NCBI GenBank assembly: GCA_914767715.1
Contig: OU612066.1
Span: 687,001-751,000 of the forward strand
DNA: 64,000 nt
Source of the DNA: Membranipora membranacea
Lineage: Eukaryota > Bryozoa > Gymnolaemata > Cheilostomatida > Membraniporidae
Direction of reading: 5' to 3'
The number at the start of each line of letters is the position of its first letter. Within the stretch, counting starts at the first letter, position 1. Of the stretch, positions 1 to 10,500 are shown piece by piece. The translations under genes and the position numbers were made by a program. Below the pieces are notes generated by a model. That model did no database searches and was not told where the DNA came from. It was given only the letters and a program-made list of their open reading frames with translations.

Positions 1-69
1 TCATATCTAGGACAAGTTCTTGGCTTGTATTGATACACTGACTGCAAGCAAGGAGCTCTGAGTGCCTGT

Positions 70-202
70 TAGAACAAGTTTGTACCCTCTGTGTTGGCGG
101 ATATTGCAAAAGCCCCATACTTGACTTTTGCAACATCCCTCCGCCACCACAGAGGGTACAAACTTGTCCCTCCACCACCACAGAGGGTACAAACTAGTTC
201 TA
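70..202. mobile_element. Short foldback MITE-like element
   Basis: A terminal inverted repeat opens with TAGAACAAGTTTGTACCC at 70 and closes with its complement ending at 202. A third internal copy of the same arm lies near 125-167, so the element looks like a compound foldback. No coding potential. The terminal TAGAACAAGTTTG is shared with the ends of the larger element at 30336-31601, suggesting one transposon superfamily. No convincing target duplication is visible here. Confidence 0.55.
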
Positions 203-485
203 ATGTGTGTGGAGTTAGATGTAAAACATAGTAGTAGCTTGCCTGAGCTTTTAAAGCTCGTTACTGGGACGTCAGTCGATGCGTAACAATAAAGCTGACA
301 GAATTTTTGCTAGATCCATTTACTGACACAAAGTGATATACTGATGTAATTTCTCTACAAATAGCCGTAATGTGTATTACCCACTAATCCATGAATTAAT
401 ATCAATGGACATAACTGTGCTGATGAACAGCTCAATGTCTATACATTACATACATCACCTTTCTCATACTTTGTTCTGTTTGTAG

Positions 486-1580
486 ATTGATAGGACTCAT
501 TATAATAATGCTGGAGGCCCCATGTTGCTGTTCTTATGTAGATTTTATAGATACTATAGCTAAATTCTCAGATACCAGGCCACACTGGCAGAAGGCTATA
601 TTATACTGTGGGTCAGTACCATCACTTTATATAAAAATATGACACTGCTATGAAAATATATACTGACACTAAAATGTGTTAATGTTCTGTATATTATTAT
701 TTAATTTTCCCTGGCCATATACATCTGTAACAACATAAACTGACAAATTCGTTATATGCTTTTATGACATATTACGCGGGCATACAACATGTTGGTGAGT
801 TTAAAAGGTCAACACATTCCCTTCTCTGTTTCGAGAACTCTGACTGATTCAATCTGTATTTTGTATTTTTATATCTGTAAGCAGTCATACTTTCCCTCTG
901 TCACATCTAAATCTCTCTGTTTTCTTCTGTTGACAGCATGCCAATTATCCCGATTGCATTGTGCCCTGAAATATCGACAGTAATGGGAAATGTACTAGTC
1001 ATACTATGTGGCTTTTCATTCGCATTCATGGCATTAGGTCGAAAGTAAGTCAATCAAGTGAAAATGTTCTGTGTAAACAATAATTGTTCTCTCAATATCA
1101 CAATCAGCACCAAGGCTGACTTCGGTCTGTCTGGCTGTCTGCTTTCGTAACAATAAGGCAAACATCTGGTTTTAGTATTTATTTAGGGATTACTCAAAAA
1201 TCAAATAATTAATCAATGGGAGGAGCAGCTGATACTCCAGATTAAAGTCCAGTCATCAGTCTTTAATTTCTCACTGCACGTCTGAGGACATAAAGAGTTC
1301 TTGGGCTGGCATTAAAACTGCTTTTCATTACCAAAAAAACACAATAATCACCATAGATATACATCTACATTCAGCCATCATTGATGTTTGTACTCTCGGT
1401 ATTTTTTCCTTATCGTTAAATAACTCAGTTATTTGATTATATTTTAGAGCTAGTCGAGAGGAGATGATTCAGACAGCGAGATCTCAGACGCTGCCGACTG
1501 ATAAATCTAACCTTACTGGTAATGTGGAGCCAATATCACAAACCGTACCCCCTCAGGCTTATACTAGTAACATTGTATAA
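486..1580 (+). CDS. CACFD1: Flower / CACFD1 homolog, 3' exons (5' part not identified)
   Basis: Three coding exons, 486-611, 937-1044 and 1448-1580, join in consistent phase to give about 121 C-terminal residues ending at TAA 1578-1580. Flower is a small four-pass membrane protein of synaptic-vesicle and endocytic membranes linked to calcium entry and cell-fitness signalling. The visible part has the end of TM2 followed by LEAPCC, which carries the family's membrane glutamate. It then has HWQKAILYCGMPIIPIALC matching vertebrate WQKAVFYCGM-VVPI, a fourth hydrophobic segment, and a cytosolic GRKASREEM tail. The 5' exons are not recognised in 1-485; they may lie upstream of the window. The last codons (PPQAYTSNIV, stop) are themselves the first degenerate unit of the adjoining 45-bp minisatellite, so the C-terminus may have been remodelled by repeat growth. 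Confidence 0.85.
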
Positions 1581-1990
1581 TAACAAACCCCGCCCCCTCC
1601 AGCTCATAATAGTAACATTGTATGATAACAAACCCCGCCCCCTCCAGCTCATACTAGTCACATTGTATGATAACAAACCCCGCCCCCTCCAGCTCATACT
1701 AGTCACATTGTATGATAACAAACCCCGCCCCCTCCAGCTCATACTAGTAACATTGTATGATAACAAACCCCGCCCCCTCCAGCTCATACTAGTAACATTG
1801 TATGATAACAAACCCCGCCCCCTCCAGCTCATACTAGTAACATTGTATGATAACAAACCCCGCCCCCTCCAGCTCATACTAGTAACATTGTATGATAACA
1901 AACCCCGCCCCCTCCAGCTCATACTAGTCACATTGTATGATAACAAACCCCGCCCCCTTCAGCTCATAACAGTCACATTGTATGACCTAT
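1545..1990. repeat. 45-bp minisatellite, about 10 copies
   Basis: Tandem units built on CATACTAGTAACATTGTATG followed by a CCCCGCCCCCTCCAG block. The period of 45 is divisible by three, which keeps both strands open and creates spurious long ORFs. The first, most diverged unit contains the flower stop codon, so the array would lie in that gene's 3' UTR. Confidence 0.95.
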
Positions 1991-3628
1991 CTTATATTCA
2001 TATATGATCATAGGCCCATCTGTTGAGGGTGCAATAACTAAAACTTTGTGTTTGGAGTGCTTTATATAAATATCATTCCGAACTGCGTTACTCTACTTCC
2101 ATCAGATCTTCTACTTCAGACATTTACCAAGCTAAGCATTTTATCCTGCTAGAAAATGAATTAACATTTCCTTGTGTCGAATTCTCTTATATCTGATGTA
2201 ACTTTATATTATTATGTGTTTTTCTGTGAGACCAGAGACAGTAGATGTATACGTCTCCGCTGATTTATTATGAAACAAATCTGATTAATTGGATGTTACC
2301 CCTTACTTTACACATCTCTTTTCTGTATTATAAGTAATATTGGGGTAATAACAGCATTTTGATGCCAGTTTTGGGGTTCAGGTAATATAAGTTGTAACAA
2401 GAAATTCTATAATTTCCTCATGTAAACATTATCTTCATGCTATCATTCCGATATTACTCTATATTTTATTATATACTCATGCTAGTCAGAGAATTAATTT
2501 ATTTTCTTTTTCATCTCTATTCTTAGAGAAGGTGACCTATTTTTCTAGTGGCTTTCTATGGTTATTATTATGACCACCTAATAGTTATTTTGGTGATGAA
2601 ATGTAAAGAGTGATGAATGTACAGGTCACCATGCCCTCTCACTGTGCTGCATTGTTGAAGAGTTGTCTGCCCATAATTGAGGGAAATACAACTCCGTTCA
2701 TATTAACTGTATATGCTAATTTTCAAGTTACCACCAAAAAAGTCTTCATTTTCCTCGCTTATCTTAAATCCTCACATAAATAGTCCACAATCCTCACATA
2801 AAGTCCTCAGTTATGAGGTACGTCTGTCCTGAATCCTCATTTTCCCCATGCTGCCGTCAGTCTGGACATCCTCAGTTCTCAACAAACCACCATCTCCAAA
2901 TATAAGAACTGTAAACCCAGTACTCCTCACATAAGGCAGATATAATTCTCACTACTTGGTTTTATTGAATTTTGGGTGTGTAGCTAGTGTTCCATCATCA
3001 ACATCCGGAGGCTGATCATCTCTCAGATGTATAACATCAGAGTTACATTCATTAAGTGGCATATTATCACAAATATTTTAGTGATAAGATTTTCATCTCT
3101 GCGTCTCTAGTTCTATTCTGGCGACTGTTAATATTTTAGTGATAAGAATGTTTGTAAAAAGGATACACTACCAATAAACCTGTCATATGACTCATGATTA
3201 AATTGAGAACATTCATCTATGAAGTATCATAATTACAAATACATGGTGATTAAGGCCACGCCTCTAAACACTACAGATCAAACATTACTACAAGTTATCA
3301 ACTCTGCTAACAAGATATCGACTCTGTTAACAAGATATATACTGTGTTACCCCCTAATGATATCATCGCTTCCTGTCCTCAGTGAGTCAGCTCCCTGGAT
3401 CTCTGTCATAACTCAAGAAACACAAACTGAAGCTTAAATATATTTTCTAATCCAATGGATGATCGTAACACAAAAACCACATGATGTGAATGAAAGCATT
3501 ATTTTCTCAGCTTGCGGCTACTTAGATCAACTTTGAATGCTAAACCTGAATTTAGATTTTTGGGGTAATGATGTCCATAGATTTGTTTGATTGTACTTTA
3601 ATATAATATATAACTACACATAATAAAA
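1991..3628. other. Intergenic, no gene recognised
   Basis: AT-rich DNA without a recognisable exon on either strand. Short open frames such as 3219-3437 lack family similarity and usable splice context. Confidence 0.5.
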
Positions 3629-4146
3629 ATGCTGCTCAACGACTCCAAGTCAACCTCTATCTTTTTCTCGACGCCGAAAAGGATTACCAGAAGCCAACTG
3701 ATGATAAATGAGTCAGCAGTATCAAATGATGACACAGTGAACTGCAGGGGTAACCTTCGACTGAAATCTCCGCTATAATCAACAGCTTTTCATGCCATCA
3801 TTAAGCTGAGAAAAGGGGGGTCAACTATGAAAGCCTTTGTAACCTTTACAAAGCCGGAGTCACCCCACTTCTGACATATGCAGCTCCCTGCTGGTTCCCT
3901 CAGCTCTCCAATCAAGATTGTGAAAAGCTGGAGAATACCAGAGACTCTGTCTTCAAGTTATGCTGCCAAACCAAGCCAGCAGTTAGCAGAGTTGAAGATA
4001 TCAGTGTCCTGCTCTACACACTTTTTCTCCGTTATCAAACAAAGTTCAATCAACAACACCCATCCGCTTCATACCTACACAGCCACTGGTAGAACGTCAA
4101 CACACAGCAGCAGGCAGATCAAAATCAAGAACAGCACTGCGACCTA
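3629..4146 (+). mobile_element. Decayed non-LTR retrotransposon (LINE RT C-terminal relic)
   Basis: Conceptual translation has to change frame. One frame reads LNDSKSTSIFFSTPKRI and then INESAVSNDD, typical of the LINE reverse-transcriptase region after the catalytic core (SKTE-FG-TP and ING--V). After a frameshift, another reads LYKAGVTPLLTYAAPCWFPQ and LSNQDCEKLENTRD, the thumb-region signature of CR1/I/jockey-like elements. Internal stops and frameshifts show it is dead. No ends, poly-A tail or target duplication are evident. Confidence 0.7.
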
Positions 4147-4751
4147 AGTCACTATTTCAGAGATTTTTTGTAATTTATAATGTAATTCAATATTTTTTCA
4201 CCACTATTTAGTAGACATTTTTACTTATGTGCATGTATCAATGTATCAGATATTCAAATATTGTATACCTTGCATTATCAACATTGTGCATCTCCCATAC
4301 TGTAAACATAAATCTATTTTGTGAAGGGTGTCTCGGTGAGCATTGGCTGTAAAAACATGGCCTTGTGTCAACCAAGTATGGGTTACAAAACGAAAACTAT
4401 TTTGCTGGAAAAACAGCATTAATATTCTTACAGTGTTTAGATTTATGGATCAAAATTTATTTACATGAAATGACCATACAACATCACTAAGAAAATAATA
4501 TTAAAGCAAAAAATGTAGTATGAATACTGAATAATGCTCTATTATATAGTTCAGAGCTAGAGGAACTCAAACATGTCTGACTTCATGTTGACGGGAGAGA
4601 ATTATCTCTTTTTATGACATGGTGCCAATAGTCAGCATGATAATAACTCCCAGTGGTTTATATATCCATTAGTTAACTAGTTTATACATAATATTCTTTT
4701 TTTAGACTTTGATAAATCTCTATCTCGAATGTTTTAATACTAATGGTTGGT
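4147..4751. other. Intergenic, nothing recognised
   Basis: AT-rich sequence between the LINE relic and the small minus-strand gene. No exon, repeat array or RNA gene seen. Confidence 0.5.
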
Positions 4752-5601
4752 CTAATCTCCGTTGTCACTATCTTCCTTGTCTCCATCAGCGGTCGATCTT
4801 CGAATCGGAACGCTGCCATCCTTAGACAGCGAGGATACGCCTGGGGCGTGAGGCAGATGTGATTCCATATCAGCGGTCCCGGCTATAACGGCTAGCTCTT
4901 TAACAGAAAGTTTCCTCACACGTTTGTAAGCCCTCTTGCCTGATGTGGTGTTTGTATCAGTGACTGAATCCTTTGTGTTATCGGACTGAATGTCACTTTT
5001 ATTGTTTGTGTGTCCCAGTTTTGTTTCTCCTGATGATGCGAGAATTGTTGTGCTGTGAAGATTTTTCATAGTGGCTCTGAAATCCTTGAGGTGATCTGTG
5101 TAGATAAATAGTGTAACAGCTGCGAGTAATGAGAGAGTTCGTACAGAGAGTGGGCAGATTGTGAAGTCAGCATGTAGGTGTACTCAACAGAATCCTGAGC
5201 AGCTAAATCTAACTGTTCTTCCACACGGTATAAACATAAAAACTCATAATGATTGGATCCTTATTGAGAAAACAGAGTCATCAAATCTACATTATACACA
5301 TAACCTTTCAGATCTACACAGAATGAGTATTTGATAAATAAATAATTGTATCATATAACAGAAATATATTATGTAGCAGAGTTAGGCTCACTTTACTTTA
5401 CTGTTTTTGTTCAATGTTCGCAAAAAACTGGAAGGCTTCTAATTTTTTAACTTTCTTTTCAGGGATTCTGCCGCCTCTGCCCCCGGAGGCTGATCCAGAT
5501 ACCAGAGTTAGTACTCCCTCGTGTGTATTCTCTTTACTCTCTATGATGTCACTCTCTCTCACTGGTAATACATGAGCTGGCTGTTGTGTATCGGTAGACA
5601 T
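4752..5601 (-). CDS. Unknown small two-exon protein
   Basis: Exons 5402-5601 and 4752-5076 (minus) join in frame. The first ends with phase 2 at CA|GTAAAG and the second begins after TTTCAG, completing a Gln codon, for 174 residues ending at TAG. The product is hydrophilic and charged, probably disordered. It has a Gly-rich patch (SASGGRGGRIPEKKVKKLE), a basic stretch (GKRAYKRVRKLSVKELAV) and an acidic tail (DGDKEDSDNGD). No membrane segment or known domain is recognised. A further coding-like exon at 6036-6257 could be an upstream exon or a separate gene. A join from a GATG|GTGATG donor to CACAG|CAGGCATG is in frame but speculative. Confidence 0.45.
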
Positions 5602-6035
5602 GCCTGCTGTGTAGGTTTATGATCAGCTCTAGTAAGATTAGTTCTTATCCCGACAGCTTCTCTCTTAAATCTGTTTGCTTGAGAAGCTTTCTTTACTTTT
5701 TCAGTGTTTTGATTTGTTGTTAAATGTTTATTTCCCAGGCGCTGTAGTCCATCTCATTAAGACATGTTTATCAGTTGATAAAGTTTTGTTTAAACAGCTG
5801 GTATTTTAAATCATATAAGGGAGCACCCGACCCGCCCCGTTCTCATGCTGTAAGAATCAAAAGATACAACAGTATGTAATCTTGGCACTCTGTGTATGTT
5901 CGACTTATAATCTTGGTCCCCGGTTGATTTTCATAGTCCCATAGCGAAGCCGTCCAATGCCGGTAGACATATAAGCATATCATACCGACAGAGATAATTC
6001 TCTTCGCCACGATTGATCAAGATTAGTCCAGTTGA

Positions 6036-6257
6036 TCAAGTTTGAGATGTTGACAGCTCATCACCATCCACAGACAGCAGTGTACACTCTCTCATCAGAG
6101 TGTCCAGAGACATGATAGCCAGAGTCTCGGCCACTACCTTCTTACACTTAGTGCGCCTATCATGAGATGTTCTACTGATAGGATCCTCCTGTACAGGAGT
6201 ACGTTTCTTCTCCGATGCATTTATCACTTTAGCATTGTTACTCTCTGTTGATGCCAT
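6036..6257 (-). CDS. Possible small ORF or upstream exon, unknown function
   Basis: An open frame of 73 codons starting MASTESNNAKVINASEKKR and ending DGDELSTSQT stop. Its composition (charged N-terminus, then a Leu/Met-rich AETLAIMSLDTLMREC segment) looks coding rather than random. It resembles the next gene in being small, charged and transcribed on the same strand. It may be the first exon of the gene at 4752-5601. No family recognised. Confidence 0.3.
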   Translation of the reverse strand: MASTESNNAKVINASEKKRTPVQEDPISRTSHDRRTKCKKVVAETLAIMSLDTLMRECTLLSVDGDELSTSQT

Positions 6258-7568
6258 TATATTTCCTCACTGTTTCCCTTCAGCTGTATGTCTGCAGTGT
6301 CTAGTGATTACCTGATGTAGCTGCTGTACTATACACCCTCATACCTCACTCATACCTCACTCATACCTCATCTCCAGGGTAGCATACCTGATGGCCTTTC
6401 CTAAATACCTTTAAATCTGAACAGCTAATAACAGAGAACTTTGATATTATAACTGAACAGTTACTAATGATCGAATTCTGGGCGTACATGTTTGAGTTAT
6501 TAGCGTTTTATTTAGAATCGGCAGATAACAATTTATCTTTTACGACCTGGAATTATTAGAGAATTAGCTAACTCTGTGTAACTTCTGAGCAGGTTCATCT
6601 CTCATCCCTTACATGTTGGAGAAGCGGAGGTATATTCTGAGCTCACAAAGAGTTCTCTCACACTATAAATCCTATTATATATCGGCAGTAATCTATGTAT
6701 TATTTGGATTAATATTTAAAGCCATTGCATGATCCTGGGTTTGCTTCCTGCGAATGGCTATATAACTATAATCAGAAAGATAGAGTTATACGCATGAGCT
6801 AATTTTATATTTCCGGTAATTTATCCTTAATTCGGTACAGTAAATTATGTGGGCGAAATCAGCTAATCTGACCTATCCTGTGTAAGTACATACTGAAATA
6901 TGGATCATCAAATATCAGACTGCAATTATTAAAATTTGAACTTCACCACAAAATTCAACACCACATTGAGGATCAGGACTGTGGGTAGAGCTCATACGAC
7001 TTGCCCAGGTTAAATTATATAACTAATATGTCAATAAGATACAGACTCCCAGAGTCAGCTTAAAAGTGAAGTAAATTTTGTGACTTGTCACTTGATATGA
7101 AAGAGGTAATGGTAATTTGCAGACCTTTTATTGTGATATCAAAATTTGGTAAGGGGATTTCGATAATCTAAGTTTAGCGGGTGAGCTATGTAAGCTCTGA
7201 ATGCTGTTATAGTTGGTGATAATGTATTGTTTTTAAATGATCATTTTATTGCTCTCATTACATATTTGTAGATAATTGCAGGTAATTGATAATGATATCA
7301 TAATACATAACAGTTTACAAATAACATAAAATGTCTATTTACAGCCGTTTTGTTATTCATCTAGTGCTCTGCCTTACTTGATGGCACTATCACATAATCA
7401 TATGAACTAATACTGAAGCCACAAGTCTTCTGAGCAGTAGAGAATTAACCTATCAGGAAATCAGGTGGGCGTCGCGCAATCAAGTCTTTTCACAGATTTC
7501 TGTTATAACCGAGCTAAGGGCCATAAGATTTATATACAGATTGAAAAACTCTACAGATATAAAGCGCA
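6258..7568. other. Intergenic, nothing recognised
   Basis: AT-rich spacer between the small unknown gene and the 3' end of MFAP1. Only a minor repeat (CTCATACCT, near 6341-6370) is visible. Confidence 0.5.
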
Positions 7569-10500
7569 CTACTTTTTATGTGATATAGCGGGTTTCTCGA
7601 ATGTTTGTTTTAGACCTCCCCCTTTACTGGAGTGGAACTTCAGATTTTGACCCGTCTCAGACGTCCACGCTGAGTCATACTGTGTTGTATCTTGATCCAC
7701 TAAATGTGTATATTTGGTTCTACCGGATCGCCCAAAATTCTTAACCTACAAATATAAAACAAACACTTGCATCATAATCTGACTGTCTGTCTCCTGAATA
7801 GCATTTCAGATACACTGTGTGCACATTAAAATCACTATTTTATATTATTTATGGTAATATGTCAGTCAGAATTTGCTTTAAACAGTAGGGGAGGAGGATA
7901 AGATATGCTAGTGAAATCCGAGGCCATCATTATTTTGTATTTAATCAATCAACTTCCAGACAAAGATACATCATGATGATGAAGATGATATACAGACAAG
8001 GTAAATGAGCTAGCTGAGGTGGGCTCTATTATGATAGTCAGTGAGTTTAAAATCCTCTCCTGAGTAATTACTGTATCAATATGGCTAATTAATTTTGCAG
8101 AAAAAATATGTATGTTGTCCGAATATAACTACAGTTCTCGGTTTTATCAGCTATCAGCTGTGGGGGAGGGCTGGCTGATTATCTTACCTGCATGACTTTA
8201 GGTAATATAGTTTTATCAAAGTGATCCTCCAGTGTAGGAGCTGTATAATCTCTCTTATATACATCCTTCTCTTCATCCTGTGAAATAAAGATAATAGTCA
8301 TCATTTATATAGTACGGATTAATTAAACAGCTTTAAAAGTAGTAATTTCTAAGCATAGAATAAATTTGTTGAAAAGTATCACCCTAATCTATTATATAAA
8401 CAGGGCATGTTTGGAGTCTACCTGTCACCTACTGTTTATCAACTGTGTTGTCAAATTTATATTTATTTATTTATTTGTTTAAAGAGGTTTTCTAGAAAGT
8501 TTACAGATAACAGAGTAGTTAAAAAGTAACTTGTTGACCTCTACACACAGTTAAATACACCAAAAAAAAAAGGGGTTATACATAAATAAATGACGATGTT
8601 CTAGAAATGCAATGCAATAAGCAATAGATAAGAAGTCACTAAGGTAATTTTTCAAAGACACTTCACTTATCCAGTTATCAACACTTGCAGCATTACCAAC
8701 ATAAATGTTTGCGATATAAATACTAATAAATCAACACGGGAATAAAAAGAATTCATATTGTGAAATTTTGTCATAACAAATGCAAGTTGTCTTCTCTCTG
8801 ATGTCAGGATCAGAGAGTAGACAACTTTTATTTATAATAAACACTCGGCTCCAAATTTGTAATGTAAATTGGCCGTAGATCAATTTTGACTTGTAAACCA
8901 CAGATTTCTATGTGGAAATGACCAGCAATTATGATAAAATGTAAAAGCTATAATAAGGGCCTCCAGAGATTATTATGAATCCAATCTCATTATATCATGT
9001 GGCCAACCAGTTGGCCAACCAACCTGTTCAAGGATCAGAATTACAATCTGCCAAAGTGGCAGGCCAATAATCCCATTCAGATATATATATATATATAAAA
9101 ACTTTTATTGCAACAACCTTTTATTGCAACAAATCTTTTTGAAATGATAGTAGTCTGCAAGTCAGGCGGTCCGGTGTGAGTGTCATGGTTTGCATAATTT
9201 GCACACCAAACATAATAGAAATATCCGCATAGCCTCATTGAGAATTGCGGCTTCTTAGTGGGATGTGCATACAATAACATAGCTAATGATAGGCTATAGC
9301 TTACCAAGAAGAAGGATGTTAGAGCTTACCAAGAAGAAGGATGTTAGAGCTTACCAAGAAGAAGGATGTTATAGCTTACCAAGAAGAAGGATGTTATAGC
9401 TTACCAAGAAGAAGGATGTTATAGCTTACCAAGAAGAAGGATGTTAGAGCTTACCAAGAAGAAGGATGTTATAGCTTACCAAGAAGAAGGATGTTATAGC
9501 TTACCAAGAAGAAGGATGTTAGAGCTTACCAAGAAGAAGGATGTTATAGCTTACCAAGAAGAAGGATGTTATAGCTTACCAAGAAGAAGGATGTTAGAGC
9601 TTACCAAGAAGAAGGATGTTATAGCTTACCAAGAAGAAGGATGTTATAGCTTACCAAGAAGAAGGATGTTAGAGCTTACCAAGAAGAAGGATGTTATAGC
9701 TTACCAAGAAGAAGGATGTTATAGCTTACCAAGAAGAAGGATGTTAGAGCTTACCAGGAAGAAGGATGTTATAGCTTACCAAGAAGAAGCATGTTATAGC
9801 TTACCAAGAAGAAGGCTCCACGATGATAGTACTTCTGCATGAACTTATATTTTCCTTTATTCATCTGGTTAGTGACCTTCTTAGGGTTGAGTTTGAGTTC
9901 TTGTTTCCTTTCCTCCTCTGTCATATTCCTGAGTCTCTCAGATTCTACTCTCTCCTTCTCGATGCTGAAATAAAACCATATAACTGAGATAATATCAGCG
10001 ACAACAAGCAAATATAAACACCACCACACCACCACCACCACCTGATTCGGGCTAATTATGATAGGACGTAATTACACCCTGCAGGTGTAATATTATTGGA
10101 CTAAGTAATGTGAATATGGAATGCCACTAACAGTGACTTTTGGTATAGCTGAGTAACTCACGTATCTCTCTCATCTCTGTCTCTCTTCATTCTCCTCAGC
10201 TCTCTAATCTTCCACGCCTCGTACTCCTCCTCATCATTCTCATCGTCTGTATTCACAAGATCCACCTTATCCTTCACATCCTCCTTCTCTTCCTCCTCCT
10301 GTCGAGTCGTCAGCTCAACCAACTATTAAAAAGAAACATAGAGGCGTATACCACGATCTACATGTCATGCCAGTCAAACCAAAGAAACCACATATGTTAT
10401 AAGCCCAGAGTACAGCCTTCTGGTCAGAGCTGCCAGTATTGGGTTACTGCAATGAATGTTTGATAATGTAATACCACAAACACCACTGCAGCCGCCTGAG

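Noticed and set aside
1522-2007. 161-codon plus-strand and 136-codon minus-strand open frames
   Set aside because: Both are produced by the 45-bp minisatellite, whose length is a multiple of three. There is no leader, domain or splice context.
3878-4147. 89-codon open frame at the LINE relic
   Set aside because: The recognisable reverse-transcriptase residues are in a different frame over the same DNA; this frame is a by-product of decay.
9296-9817. CRISPR-like regular repeat array
   Set aside because: Units are contiguous with no spacers, in a eukaryotic intron; it is a minisatellite.
9441-9842. 133-codon open frame with [17 protein letters not shown] repeats
   Set aside because: It is the antisense reading of the 25-bp donor array (75-bp coding period), not a gene.
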